Shown: positions 1 to 9,036 of the stretch, one piece after another
How positions within the stretch are numbered: the stretch's first letter is position 1
Layout of the letters: every line of letters begins with the position of its first letter
From: VRUE01 sp036265675
Lineage (GTDB): Bacteria > Actinomycetota > Thermoleophilia > Solirubrobacterales > 70-9
Length of the DNA stretch: 64,000 nucleotides
NCBI GenBank assembly: GCA_036265675.1
Contig: DATAOP010000049.1
Location: forward strand, 1 to 64,000
Direction of reading: 5' to 3'
The notes under the pieces: generated by a model
What the model was told of the DNA's origin: nothing
What the model saw: the letters and a program-made list of their open reading frames with translations, nothing else
Databases searched by the model: none
Made by a program: the position numbers and the translations under genes

Positions 1-190
1 CCGAGATCCCGGCCTCGGCCGGCGTGCAGGGCCCGGGTGAGACGACGAGGCGGTTGGCGCCCCGCTCGAGCAGCTCGCCGACCTCGGCGCGGTCGTTGCG
101 GACGACCTCGAGCTCGGCGCCGAGCTCGCCCAGGTACTGGACCAGGTTGTAGGTGAAGCTGTCGTAGTTGTCGATGACGAGAACCTTCAT
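1..190 (-). CDS. trpG: Anthranilate/aminodeoxychorismate synthase glutamine amidotransferase subunit (partial)
   Basis: Glutaminase subunit that releases ammonia from glutamine for TrpE in tryptophan synthesis; TrpG can also serve as PabA in folate synthesis. Only the first 63 codons are visible, as the gene runs off the left edge, so the catalytic Cys-His-Glu triad cannot be checked. The visible part begins MKVLVIDNYDSFTYNLVQYL, the class I amidotransferase signature, and reaches the SPGPCTP oxyanion strand. Its ATG overlaps the trpE stop as ATGA, so the two are probably translationally coupled. The trpE neighbour favours trpG over pabA. Confidence 0.9.
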   Translation of the reverse strand, partial: MKVLVIDNYDSFTYNLVQYLGELGAELEVVRNDRAEVGELLERGANRLVVSPGPCTPAEAGIS

Positions 191-1692
191 GACCAATCCG
201 GCTGGTTGCAGGCGAGCTCGACCGCGCGGAAGACCGCCTTCGCCTTGTTGACCGACTCGTTGTACTCGTAGGCGGGCTTGGCGTCGGCGACGGTGCCGCC
301 GCCAGCCTGGACGTGGAGCTGGCCGTCCTTCGCGACCACCGTCCGGATGTGGATCGCGGTGTCGAGGTCGCCGTTCCAGGAGAGGTATCCGATCGCGCCG
401 CCGTAGCTGCAGCGCTTCACCGGCTCGAGCTCGTCGATGATCTGCATCGCGCGCACCTTGGGCGCGCCCGAGAGCGTTCCCGCCGGCAGCGCCGAGCGCA
501 GCACATCCATCGCGTCGACACCCTCGCGCAGCGTCCCCGAGACCTGGCTGACGATGTGGAGGACGTGCGAGTAGGTCTCGACGATCATCAGCTCGTCGAC
601 GCTGACCGAGCCGTACTCGCAGACGCGGCCAAGGTCGTTGCGGCCGAGGTCGACCAGCATCACGTGCTCGGCGCGCTCCTTCGGGTCGTTGACTAGCCGC
701 TCCGCCAGCCGCCGGTCCTCCTCCTCGTCGCCGCCGCGCGGGTAGGTGCCGGCGATCGGCCGCGTCTCGACCCGGCGGCCGCTGACCTTGACCAGCGGCT
801 CCGGCGAGGCGCCTGCGATCTGGAAGTCGCCGAACTCGAGGAAGTACATGTACGGGGACGGGTTGACCGCGCGCAGCCCGCGATAGACCGAGAACGCCTC
901 GACCGGGGCCGGCGCCGAGAACCGCTGCGAGGGCACGACCTGGAACGCGTCCCCGGCGTGCACGTACTCGACGATCCGCGTGACCGCGGCTTCGAACTCC
1001 TCGCGCTCCATGTTCGATGTGAAGCGCGGCGGCTCGGCGACGGCCGGACGCTCGGGGACCGGGATCGCCCCGCGCAGGCGGCGGCGCGCCTCGGCGATCC
1101 GTCCGGCGGCGCGCTCGTAGGCGGCCTCGACGCCGCCGTCCTCGACGAAGGCGCAGGCCATGATCGTCAGCTCGTGGCGGAGGTGGTCGAAGACGACCAG
1201 CAGGTCGGTGATCATCAGCGCCATGTCCGGCAGCCCGAGCGGGTCGGGGTTGGGCTCAGGCAGCGGCTCGACGGTCCGGACGAGGTCGTAGCCGAAGAAG
1301 CCAACGGCACCGCCGGCGAACGGCGGCAGCCCCTCGACCGGCGCCGGCCGGTAGCGGCCGAGCTGCTCGGCGACGGCGGCGTAGGGGTCGGGCGCGTCGC
1401 GCTCGGCCCCCTCGCTGTCGGAGAGGACGCCGTCGACCCAGCGCAGCACCGAGCGCGGGGCGATCCCGACGAACGAGTAGCGGCCGACCTGGCCGTGCTC
1501 GGCGGACTCGAGCAGGAAGCAGGGAGCGCCCTCAGGCTCGCCGGCTCGCAGCTTCAGAAAGGCGGAGACGGGGGTCTCGCAATCGTCGACGAAGGTCGCG
1601 CGAACGGGGACGACGTTGCCCTGCTCGGCAAGCGCCCGCGCGCCATCGAGGCTCGGCTCGAGCCTCAGCTCCGAGTCAGCCACGACGGCCAT
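187..1692 (-). CDS. trpE: Anthranilate synthase component I
   Basis: Converts chorismate and ammonia to anthranilate, the first step of tryptophan synthesis; cytoplasmic, partner of TrpG. The 501-residue length is normal. The N-terminal regulatory half has the LLES and GRYSF elements of the tryptophan feedback pocket. The C-terminal chorismate-binding half has PIAGTYPRGG, VDLGRNDLGRV, AGTLSGAPKVRAM and YGGAIGYL. Its start overlaps the end of hisIE by 17 bases and its stop overlaps trpG, giving a hisIE-trpE-trpG run. Alternative PabB or isochorismate synthase assignments are less likely because of the neighbours and the LLES motif. Confidence 0.95.
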   Translation of the reverse strand: MAVVADSELRLEPSLDGARALAEQGNVVPVRATFVDDCETPVSAFLKLRAGEPEGAPCFLLESAEHGQVGRYSFVGIAPRSVLRWVDGVLSDSEGAERDAPDPYAAVAEQLGRYRPAPVEGLPPFAGGAVGFFGYDLVRTVEPLPEPNPDPLGLPDMALMITDLLVVFDHLRHELTIMACAFVEDGGVEAAYERAAGRIAEARRRLRGAIPVPERPAVAEPPRFTSNMEREEFEAAVTRIVEYVHAGDAFQVVPSQRFSAPAPVEAFSVYRGLRAVNPSPYMYFLEFGDFQIAGASPEPLVKVSGRRVETRPIAGTYPRGGDEEEDRRLAERLVNDPKERAEHVMLVDLGRNDLGRVCEYGSVSVDELMIVETYSHVLHIVSQVSGTLREGVDAMDVLRSALPAGTLSGAPKVRAMQIIDELEPVKRCSYGGAIGYLSWNGDLDTAIHIRTVVAKDGQLHVQAGGGTVADAKPAYEYNESVNKAKAVFRAVELACNQPDWS

Positions 1693-2284
1693 TGAGCACC
1701 TCCATCACCGCCGATTGCGGCACCCCGCGCGAGGCGAGCAGGACGCTGAGGTGGTAGAGCACGTCCGCCGCCTCCTCGGCGACGCGCTCGTCGGACTCCT
1801 CGCGGGCCGCCCGCACGACCTCCTCGGCCTCCTCCTCGACCTTTTCGCCGATCAGCTTCGGGTCGTCGAGCAGCTCCACCGTGTAGCTGCCCTCGGGCCG
1901 CTCGGCCGCGCGGCTGCGAAGCGTCCGCTCGAGGGTCGCCAGCGCCTCGTGCGCGGCCGGCTCCGGCTCGTTCTCGAAAGCGCGGAAGAAGCACGAACGC
2001 TCGCCGGTATGGCAGGCGGGACCGGTCGGCTCGACCAGGGCGACGATCGCGTCGCCGTCGCAGTCGTAGCGGAGCTGGCGGAGGCGCAGCACGTTCCCCG
2101 AGGATTCGCCCTTGCGCCAGATCTCCTCCCTTGAGCGGCTGTAGAAGTGGAGCTCGTCGGTCTCGAGCGTGAGCCGCAGGGACTCCTCGTTCGCATAGGC
2201 GAGCGTCAGGACCTCGCCGCTGGCGAAGTCCTGCGCCACGCAGGGGATGAGGCCCCGCTCATCGAAGGTCAGCTCGTCGAACAT
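1676..2284 (-). CDS. hisIE: Bifunctional phosphoribosyl-AMP cyclohydrolase / phosphoribosyl-ATP pyrophosphatase
   Basis: Catalyses steps 2 and 3 of histidine synthesis. The 202-residue protein is a HisI-HisE fusion. Residues 1-105 are HisI, with metal-binding DCDGD (74-78) and GPACHTGERSCFF (Cys91, Cys98). Residues about 115-202 are HisE, with EKVEEEAEEVVRA and EEAADVLYHL helices. The ATG at 2284 is chosen because the HisI fold begins there; an upstream in-frame ATG would add 46 residues of non-homologous sequence read through the TetR gene. A TACGAT box lies 9 bases upstream, so the gene probably heads the transcript. Confidence 0.93.
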   Translation of the reverse strand: MFDELTFDERGLIPCVAQDFASGEVLTLAYANEESLRLTLETDELHFYSRSREEIWRKGESSGNVLRLRQLRYDCDGDAIVALVEPTGPACHTGERSCFFRAFENEPEPAAHEALATLERTLRSRAAERPEGSYTVELLDDPKLIGEKVEEEAEEVVRAAREESDERVAEEAADVLYHLSVLLASRGVPQSAVMEVLNGRRG

Positions 2285-2293
2285 CACCCGGCA

Positions 2294-2299
2294 ATCGTA
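2294..2299 (-). promoter_or_regulatory. Candidate -10 box of hisIE-trpE-trpG
   Basis: TACGAT on the minus strand, 9 bases before the hisIE ATG, fits the TANNNT pattern seen at many operon heads here and suggests a very short or absent leader. No clear -35 was found. Confidence 0.4.
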
Positions 2300-2306
2300 A
2301 GCGCGA

Positions 2307-2960
2307 TCATCGCTTCGTCCGCGCCTCGAGGCCGTCGTAGACGAGGGAGAGGATCTCGCCGAAGAGGTCGGGACCGACCGCGCCGGGGTCGACCAGCGCC
2401 TCGAGGCCGAGCCCCTCGGCAAGGGCGATGAAGGCCGTCGCCAGGTCGCGGGAAGGGAATTCGAGCGCCACGCCGGTTGTCTCGTGACGTGCCTCCAGCG
2501 TCTCGGCGAGAGCCTCGCGCAGCACCGCCTGGCGGCGCCGGTAGCGTTGAGCGAGACGCGGGTCGCGGGTCGCCGCCGCCCAGTATTCCTGCAGCAGCAT
2601 CAGGGTCTCGCGCTCGCCGCTGAGCATCCGCGCCAGGCCGGCGCTGACGTCGGAGGAGGTGGGCCGGTCGGCGGGCGCGGTCCGGGTGATCTCCATCAGG
2701 GCCCGCGCCGGCCGGTCGATCCGCTCCTCGAGCAGGGTCTGGAACAGGTCCTCCTTGCTCTTGAAGTTCCAGTAGAAGGTTCCCTTCGAGAGGCCGGCCT
2801 CCGCCGTCACCTCGTCCACCGTCGCCGCTCGGTAGCCCTTCGCGGCGAAGACCGTCGCGGCGGCGTCGAGGAGGCGCGTCCGCGAGTCAACGTCCCCGGC
2901 CGCCCCGCCCGGCGGCCGGCCCCTGCCGCGACGCGGCGCCACCGCGCGCTCAGGAGCCAT
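2307..2960 (-). CDS. TetR/AcrR family transcriptional regulator
   Basis: DNA-binding repressor of the TetR family, 217 residues. The helix-turn-helix lies at about residues 26-72 (TRLLDAAATVFAAKGY, then VDEVTAEAGLSKGTFYWNFK), a typical TetR_N sequence; the rest is a helical ligand-binding and dimerisation domain. The first 22 residues are basic, Arg/Gly/Pro-rich and probably disordered. It is divergent from the flavin monooxygenase at 2999, with a perfect 18-base palindrome between them. The simplest inference is that it represses itself and the monooxygenase until an aromatic or lipophilic substrate binds. The ligand is unknown. Confidence 0.9.
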   Translation of the reverse strand: MAPERAVAPRRGRGRPPGGAAGDVDSRTRLLDAAATVFAAKGYRAATVDEVTAEAGLSKGTFYWNFKSKEDLFQTLLEERIDRPARALMEITRTAPADRPTSSDVSAGLARMLSGERETLMLLQEYWAAATRDPRLAQRYRRRQAVLREALAETLEARHETTGVALEFPSRDLATAFIALAEGLGLEALVDPGAVGPDLFGEILSLVYDGLEARTKR

Positions 2961-2979
2961 CGCTGACTCGATCTGTGAT

Positions 2980-2997
2980 ATAGACCATCTGGTCTAT
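2980..2997. promoter_or_regulatory. Palindromic operator between TetR gene and monooxygenase
   Basis: ATAGACCATCTGGTCTAT is an 8+2+8 perfect inverted repeat in the 38-base gap between the divergent genes. Its size and position fit a TetR dimer site. It ends one base before the ATG of the monooxygenase. A TATTAT box (2995-3000) overlaps that ATG, so the working start of the monooxygenase may lie downstream. Confidence 0.7.
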
Positions 2998-2998
2998 T

Positions 2999-4189
2999 AT
3001 GACGTCTGTCCCCGGACAGGATCACGAGGTGGTCGTGATCGGCGCCGGCGTCGCCGGTCTCTCGACCGCGGTCGAGCTCGGCCGTCGGGGAGTCGGAGCG
3101 CTCGTCCTCGAGCGCTCCGGCGACATCGGCTCGAGCTGGCAGGGTCGCTATGACGGGCTCCGCCTCAACACCTACCGCCGCCTCTCCTCCCCCCTCCACA
3201 GCCGCATCCCCCGCAGCGCCGGGCGCTGGCCCTCGCGCGAGGCGCTGATCGAGCACCTGCGCGAGTACGCGCGCCGGGAGCGGGTCGCGATCGAGTTCGG
3301 GACGTCGGTCCGGCGGATCGATCGAGCCGAGGCGGGCAGATTCCTGCTCGACAGCTCGAGCGGCCCGCTCTCGGCCGCCCACGTGGTCGTGGCCACGGGC
3401 TATGACCACGCCCCGAGGATCCCCGAGTGGCCCGGCCTCGAGTCGTTCGACGGCGAGCTGATCCACGCCCGCGAGTACCGCAACCCGGCCCCGTTCGCCG
3501 GCCGCGACGCGCTGGTCGTCGGTGCCGGCAACACCGGCACCGAGATCGCCACGCAGCTGGAGCAGGCCGGTGCCGCACGGGTGCGGATCGCGGTGCGGAC
3601 GCCTCCCAACCTGGTCCCGATCGAGTTCCTCGGCGTGCCGATCACCTACCTGGCGCGACTCGCAGAGCTCGCGCCGGAGCCGTTCGTCAACCTCATCGGC
3701 CGCGGCCTCCGCCGCTATGCGGTGGGCGATCTGAGGCCGTTCGGCCTGCCGTCCTCGCCCTACGGCATCGGGACCGAGCTTCGCGTCAAGGGGCTGGGGC
3801 CGGTCGTCGACCGCGGGATCGGCGCGGCAGTGCGGGAGGGCCGGGTCGAGGTGGTCGCCGCGGTCGACTCCCTCGACGGGCCCGAAGTCAGGCTCGCCGA
3901 CGGGCGCCGGATCAGTCCCGACGTGGTGATCGCGGCAACCGGCTACCGAATGGGACTCGAGCCGCTCGTCGGCCACCTCGGCGTGCTGCTGCCCTCCGGG
4001 AAACCGCGATCAGTGCGAGGCGAGCCCGACCCGAGTGTCCCGGGCCTCCACTTCAACGGGTACTGGCTGCCGATGTCGGGCGAGCTGCCGGCGATGAGGC
4101 GGACGACGCGGCGGATCGGCGCCGAGATCACTCGATCCCGAGCCGGTCGAGCAGCCCCTCGTCGCGCCGCCACCGCCGCCGCACCCTGA
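2999..4189 (+). CDS. Flavin-containing monooxygenase (NAD(P)/FAD-dependent)
   Basis: Predicted class B flavoprotein monooxygenase, 396 residues. An FAD-binding GAGVAG is at residues 15-20, the family motif FxGxxxHxxxY is seen as FDGELIHAREY near residue 150, and an NADP-binding GAGNTG is at 175-180. A late ATGYR motif is also present. It resembles the YUCCA-like/FMO group; the substrate is unknown. The ATG at 2999 abuts the operator; the GTG at 3029 (residue 11), just before the FAD motif, is a plausible alternative start. The last 62 bases overlap the convergent era gene and encode an Arg/Ala-rich tail that may be a read-out of the era antisense strand. Confidence 0.85.
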   Translation: MTSVPGQDHEVVVIGAGVAGLSTAVELGRRGVGALVLERSGDIGSSWQGRYDGLRLNTYRRLSSPLHSRIPRSAGRWPSREALIEHLREYARRERVAIEFGTSVRRIDRAEAGRFLLDSSSGPLSAAHVVVATGYDHAPRIPEWPGLESFDGELIHAREYRNPAPFAGRDALVVGAGNTGTEIATQLEQAGAARVRIAVRTPPNLVPIEFLGVPITYLARLAELAPEPFVNLIGRGLRRYAVGDLRPFGLPSSPYGIGTELRVKGLGPVVDRGIGAAVREGRVEVVAAVDSLDGPEVRLADGRRISPDVVIAATGYRMGLEPLVGHLGVLLPSGKPRSVRGEPDPSVPGLHFNGYWLPMSGELPAMRRTTRRIGAEITRSRAGRAAPRRAATAAAP

Positions 4190-5021
4190 CCTGGAGGTCG
4201 AGGTGAACGCGCGAGTCGAGCTCGGCTTCGAGCGAGCGGCGCGCCGCGGTCCCGATCTCCCCCACCTTCGCTCCACCCTTGCCGATCACGATCCCCTTCT
4301 GCGACTCGGACTCAACCCAGATCTCGGCCCTGATCGTGGTCAGGCCATCGGCCCGCCGGGAGACGTCGCCGACCGACACCTCGACCGAGTGCGGGATCTC
4401 CTCCCGGGTCCGGTTCAGAACCTGCTCGCGGATCAGCTCGGCGAGCAGCAGCTCGCTCGACTGGTCGCTGTGGTCCTGCGGGGGGTAGAGGTACGGGCCC
4501 TCCGGGATCAGCTCGCCGAGCCGCTCGACGAGCTCCGCCAGCCCCTCGCCGCTGCGGGCGCTGACCGGGAAGACCTCGTCGACCCCGTCCAGCTCCGCGG
4601 CCCCGGCGAGAACGGGCACGAGCTCGTTCGGACCGGTCCGGTCGGCCTTGTTGACCGCGCAGATCGTTCGGGTATCGGCGCTGGCGCCGAGCAGCGTCCT
4701 GGCGATGAACCGGTCGCCGGGGCCGATCCCCTCCTCCCCGTTGACGACGAGGAGCGCGACGTCGGACTCGGCCAGCTCACGCTCGACCCGGCGCTGCATC
4801 CGCTCGGTCAGCACGTCGCGCGGGCGCTGCACACCGGGCAGGTCGACGAGAACGAGCTGCCGTTCGGCCTCGAGGTCGGTGGCGATGCCGCGGATCGCCC
4901 GCCGCGTCGTCTGCGGCCGGGTCGAGACGATCACGACGTGGCTGCCGACGATCGCGTTGACCAGCGTCGACTTGCCGACGTTGGGCCGGCCGGCCAAGCC
5001 GATGAAACCTGCCCGGGTCAT
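4128..5021 (-). CDS. era: GTPase Era
   Basis: Ribosome-assembly GTPase that binds 16S rRNA near its 3' end. The 297 residues give a normal length. The G domain shows G1 GRPNVGKS (11-18), G3 DLPG and G4 NKAD, then SARSGEG as G5. The C-terminal KH domain has GIVIGKGGAKVGEIG. The start overlaps the ybeY stop as ATGA, matching the common ybeY-era adjacency. The tail overlaps the convergent monooxygenase by 62 bases. Confidence 0.96.
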   Translation of the reverse strand: MTRAGFIGLAGRPNVGKSTLVNAIVGSHVVIVSTRPQTTRRAIRGIATDLEAERQLVLVDLPGVQRPRDVLTERMQRRVERELAESDVALLVVNGEEGIGPGDRFIARTLLGASADTRTICAVNKADRTGPNELVPVLAGAAELDGVDEVFPVSARSGEGLAELVERLGELIPEGPYLYPPQDHSDQSSELLLAELIREQVLNRTREEIPHSVEVSVGDVSRRADGLTTIRAEIWVESESQKGIVIGKGGAKVGEIGTAARRSLEAELDSRVHLDLQVRVRRRWRRDEGLLDRLGIE

Positions 5022-5372
5022 CGAAGGACCGCCATGACCGCGTCCTGCAATGCCAGCATCTCGCCGTCGTCGGTCTCGTGGTCGTAGCCGCAGAGGTGGA
5101 GGACGCCGTGGACGGACGCCTCGACGACGTCGGAGCAGTGCTCTGGACAGATCGCGACGTCGCCGAGCTCGCGCGGGCCCGCGGTCACCCCCGGCCCGTC
5201 GATCGGGAAGGCGAGGACGTCGGTCGGCGCGTCGCGGTTGCGGTGCTCGCGGTTGAGCTCACGGATCCGTTCGGAGGCAACCAGCTCGACCGCGAGGTGT
5301 CCGTCCTCGATGCCCGCCGCGGCCAGCACTGCCGCCACCGGGTCTCGCAGCTCCTCGGGGACGTCGCTCAGA

Positions 5373-5383
<11 letters not shown>
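5018..5383 (-). CDS. ybeY: Endoribonuclease YbeY / rRNA maturation factor
   Basis: Metal-dependent RNase acting in 16S rRNA 3'-end maturation and ribosome quality control. The short (121-residue) protein carries the diagnostic zinc motif HGVLHLCGYDH, followed by ETDDGEM. It sits between phoH and era, the classic order phoH-ybeY-era. It overlaps phoH by 11 bases and era by 4, so all three are probably coupled. Confidence 0.95.
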
Positions 5384-6339
<956 letters not shown>

Positions 6340-6350
<11 letters not shown>

Positions 6351-6771
6351 GCTTCTCCCGCACCGCCGTGCTGATCCGCTTGCCATCGGCGCGGCCGCCG
6401 ACCCTCGGCATCAGCGCCCCCATCACCTGCCCCATCTGGCGCTGCTCGGTCGCGCCGGTCTCGGCGATGGCAGCCTCGACCATTTCGGCGAGCTCCTCGT
6501 CGGAGAGCTGGTCGGGCAGGTAGGCCTCGATCAGCTCGGCCTCGAACGCCTCCGCTTCCGCCTGCTCTTCCCTTCCCGCGTCACGGTAGGCCTGCGCCGC
6601 CTCGAGCCGTTTCTTCCGCTCGCGCTGCAGGACCGCGACCTCATCGCCCTTGCCGAGCTTCGCGTCCTGCTGAAGCGAGTCGACGATCAGGCGCAGTGCG
6701 GAGACACGCTCGCGATCGCCGGCTTTCATCGCCGCGCGGACGTCCGCCTGTGCCTGCTCCAGGGCGCTCAT
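6340..6771 (-). CDS. yqeY: GatB/YqeY domain-containing protein
   Basis: Small (143-residue) helical protein with the YqeY fold related to the tail of GatB, the amidotransferase subunit that makes Gln-tRNA; its own function is not firmly known. The sequence has ALRLIVDSLQQDAK, a Glu/Arg-rich helix, IEAYLPDQLSDEEL and GKRISTAVREKL at the end, all typical of the family. The ATG at 6771 is chosen; an upstream in-frame start would add 24 residues read from the repeat-like spacer after murI. Confidence 0.9.
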
Positions 6772-6838
6772 GACAACTTTTCGCGCTTCGCTCGCTGCGC
6801 GATGAAACAGATATGGACGCTTGCTCGCTCCGCGCTCA
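6772..6838 (-). repeat. Spacer with repeated GCGGAGCGAGC-type motifs between murI stop and yqeY
   Basis: Reading the minus strand, the murI stop begins TGAGCGCGGAGCGAGC (6838-6823). The same 16-mer, including the stop codon, follows tig (56227-56212). A second degenerate copy (CGCGCAGCGAGCGAAGCGCG, 6801-6782) lies close by and can form a 6-base stem (6781-6786 with 6797-6802). It looks like a small interspersed element rather than a promoter. Confidence 0.5.
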
Positions 6839-7678
6839 TCCACTCAAAGGGTAGTCGGCGCCGGGAACGCCGATTCGCTCGACCTCGCCGAGCGGCATCT
6901 GCAGGAACCGCGTCCCGAGCTCGCGGAACGAGTCGACGTCGCCGGTGCAGAGGAACCGGTACTCCCCCTCACCGTCGCGCTCGCGGGCGGCGCCGGCCGC
7001 GACCAGCGTCCGCTGAACCGCGGCGGCAACCGCGTGGCCACCGGTCACCAGCCGCACGTCGCGGCCGAGGATCCGCTGCAGCATCGGCGCCACCAGCGGG
7101 TAGTGGGTGCAGCCGAGGATCAGGGTGTCGACGCCGGCGCGGCGCAGGGGCGCGCAGTAGGAGCGCGCCATCTTCATCACCGCGTCGTCGAACGGCGAGC
7201 CGTCCTGGATGAACGGAGCCAGATCGGGCGCCTCGACCTCGGTCACCTCGAGGCCGCGGCCCTGCGCCTCGAGGGCGCGCCTGTAGGCGCCGCTGGCGAC
7301 CGTGTTGGGTGTCGCGAGGACGCCGACCTGCGCATTGGCGGTGATCGCCGCCGCGATCTCGGCCTGCGGCTCGACGACCGGGACGACCTCCACCCCACGC
7401 TCGGCCGCGACCTCGCGGGCGACGTCGTCGCCGATCGCGGTCGCCGTGTTGCAGGCGATCACGAGCAGCTTCGCGCCGTCGTCGAGGAGCATCTCGGCGA
7501 TCGCCCGGATCCGGTCGCGCAGAAGTCGGGTGTCCCGGGTTCCGTACGGGAACATCGCCGTGTCGCCGAGATAGACGAAGTCCTCCTCGGGAAGCGAGAC
7601 CAGGCACTCGTGGAGCACGGTCAGCCCGCCGACCCCCGAGTCGAACATCGCGATCGGGAGCGAGGATGCGCGGCTCAG
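6836..7678 (-). CDS. murI: Glutamate racemase
   Basis: Makes D-glutamate for peptidoglycan. Motifs are FDSGVGGLTVL (catalytic Asp/Ser region), IACNTATA (first catalytic Cys) and LGCTHYPL (second catalytic Cys). Start: the only nearby ATG (7648) lies inside the first beta-strand (PIAMFDSG) and would clip it. The next start-like codon upstream is a CTG at 7678 overlapping the DUF2269 stop as CTGA, giving 280 residues. If ATG is used the protein has 270. No ATG, GTG or TTG occurs between the two. The gene lies upstream of yqeY in the same direction. Confidence 0.9.
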   Translation of the reverse strand: MSRASSLPIAMFDSGVGGLTVLHECLVSLPEEDFVYLGDTAMFPYGTRDTRLLRDRIRAIAEMLLDDGAKLLVIACNTATAIGDDVAREVAAERGVEVVPVVEPQAEIAAAITANAQVGVLATPNTVASGAYRRALEAQGRGLEVTEVEAPDLAPFIQDGSPFDDAVMKMARSYCAPLRRAGVDTLILGCTHYPLVAPMLQRILGRDVRLVTGGHAVAAAVQRTLVAAGAARERDGEGEYRFLCTGDVDSFRELGTRFLQMPLGEVERIGVPGADYPLSG

Positions 7679-8178
7679 AGGAACGGTTTGTAGGCCATGA
7701 AGAAGATCGTGATCATCACGATCACGCCGGCCAGCGTCCCGACCTTGCTGAGCCGGCCGCTGACGGTCATGAACTCTTCGCTGAACTCGTCGCCCGATTT
7801 CAGGTCGCGCTCGGCCAGCTCCTTCGCCCGGCGGGTCTGGGGCTGGAAGAACCCGTGCTGGAGGCCGAAGAGGATGATGATGGCGGCGAAGCCGACCGAG
7901 ATGAAGGCGTCGCCCGCGTCCCACGGGCCGTCGGCGAGCAGGTAGATCCCGGCGAGGAGAAGCACGATCATCCCCGGGTTGACGAGATAGCGGTCGCACC
8001 TCTGGACCCCGGCGAGGATCGCCGGGGTCGCCCGCGGGTACTGCGGCGCGACCGAGAAGAAGAGCGCGTAGCCGAATGTCGGGCCGAACGCCAGCACGAC
8101 CGCGAGGATGTGCAGGAAGAGGACGATCTTGTAGCCGGGGTCGGTGAGATTGGCCAGCGGCATCGGTCGGAAGAACAT
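7675..8178 (-). CDS. DUF2269-type integral membrane protein
   Basis: 167 residues with four hydrophobic segments (about residues 17-40, 68-84, 88-107 and 145-163), separated by a charged loop (RRAKELAERDLKSGDEF). The pattern KIVLFLHILAVVLAFGPTFG resembles DUF2269 (predicted integral membrane) proteins; I am moderately sure. Function unknown. It lies between prmA and murI, 5 bases after prmA, and its stop overlaps the proposed CTG start of murI. A second in-frame ATG at 8163 is an alternative start. Confidence 0.75.
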   Translation of the reverse strand: MFFRPMPLANLTDPGYKIVLFLHILAVVLAFGPTFGYALFFSVAPQYPRATPAILAGVQRCDRYLVNPGMIVLLLAGIYLLADGPWDAGDAFISVGFAAIIILFGLQHGFFQPQTRRAKELAERDLKSGDEFSEEFMTVSGRLSKVGTLAGVIVMITIFFMAYKPFL

Positions 8179-8183
8179 ATCCG

Positions 8184-8999
8184 CTAGGGGCGACGAAGCA
8201 GGAGCGCCGCCCAGTCGCCGTCGACCCTGCGCTCGGCCTCGGCAAGACCGGGGCCGGCGAATGCTCCGGCAATCTCGTCGAGCTCGTTTGGAAGCAGGCC
8301 GGAGAGCACCAGCCGCCGGGGCGGATCAGCGAGCTGCTTGGCCACGTCGCGGAGCACAGAGGCGGTCAGGTTCGCGACGCTCGTCGGGGCGAGCGGCGGC
8401 AGACCGGTGCGGAGGTTGGCCTCGACGAGCTCGATCTCGACCCCGTTCGCCGCGGCGTTCGCGGCGGCGGCCTCGATTGCTGCCTGCTGATGGTCATATC
8501 CGGTCACCGGCGCCCAGCCGAGCTTGGCGGCGGCGATCGCGAGCAGCCCCGATCCGGTGCCGAGGTCGGTCAGGGGTCCGGCGGCCTCGCCCCGCTCGGC
8601 GAGCTCCAGCAGCAGCTCGAGGCACATCCGGGTCGTCGGATGGGCACCGGTCCCGAAGGCGAGGCCCGGATCGACAACCAGGTCGATTGCGCCATCGCGC
8701 GGCCCCTCCCAGGTAGGCCGGACGTAGATCCGGTCGCCGACGAGGATCGGGCGGTGGAAGTCCCGCCAGCGGTCGGCCCAGTCGTCGGGGACCTCGGTCG
8801 CGTCGACCTCGACCAGGCCGTCGCCCGCCGCCGCCTCGATCTCGCCGAGCTCCGGCAGCTCCCCCTCGGCGCCGTAGATCGCGTACTCGACGTATCCCTC
8901 GCCGCGCTCCTCCTCGACCCCGTTCGGCGCCAGCACCGTGAGCTCGGCGAGCACGATCTCTGCCTGCTCCGGGCGACACCTGACAGCCAACCGAATCAC
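8184..8999 (-). CDS. prmA: Ribosomal protein L11 methyltransferase
   Basis: S-adenosylmethionine-dependent methyltransferase that trimethylates ribosomal protein L11. About 271 residues. The SAM-binding part shows DPGLAFGTGAHPTTRMCL, DLGTGSGLLAIAAAKLG and ANLTASVL (the NLxA catalytic-loop equivalent). The N-terminal substrate-recognition domain is divergent. GTG at 8999 is used; TTG at 9002 directly before it is equally possible. It follows dnaJ by about 35 bases in the same direction, an order common near hrcA-dnaJ in several phyla. Confidence 0.92.
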   Translation of the reverse strand: MIRLAVRCRPEQAEIVLAELTVLAPNGVEEERGEGYVEYAIYGAEGELPELGEIEAAAGDGLVEVDATEVPDDWADRWRDFHRPILVGDRIYVRPTWEGPRDGAIDLVVDPGLAFGTGAHPTTRMCLELLLELAERGEAAGPLTDLGTGSGLLAIAAAKLGWAPVTGYDHQQAAIEAAAANAAANGVEIELVEANLRTGLPPLAPTSVANLTASVLRDVAKQLADPPRRLVLSGLLPNELDEIAGAFAGPGLAEAERRVDGDWAALLLRRP

Positions 9000-9036
9000 C
9001 AAGCCGCCCCCGGACGCGGGAGCAGATGCTCGGCCA

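Noticed and set aside
6351..6386. ATG at 6386 as the start of phoH
   Set aside because: It would overlap yqeY by 47 bases and add residues unlike PhoH N-termini.
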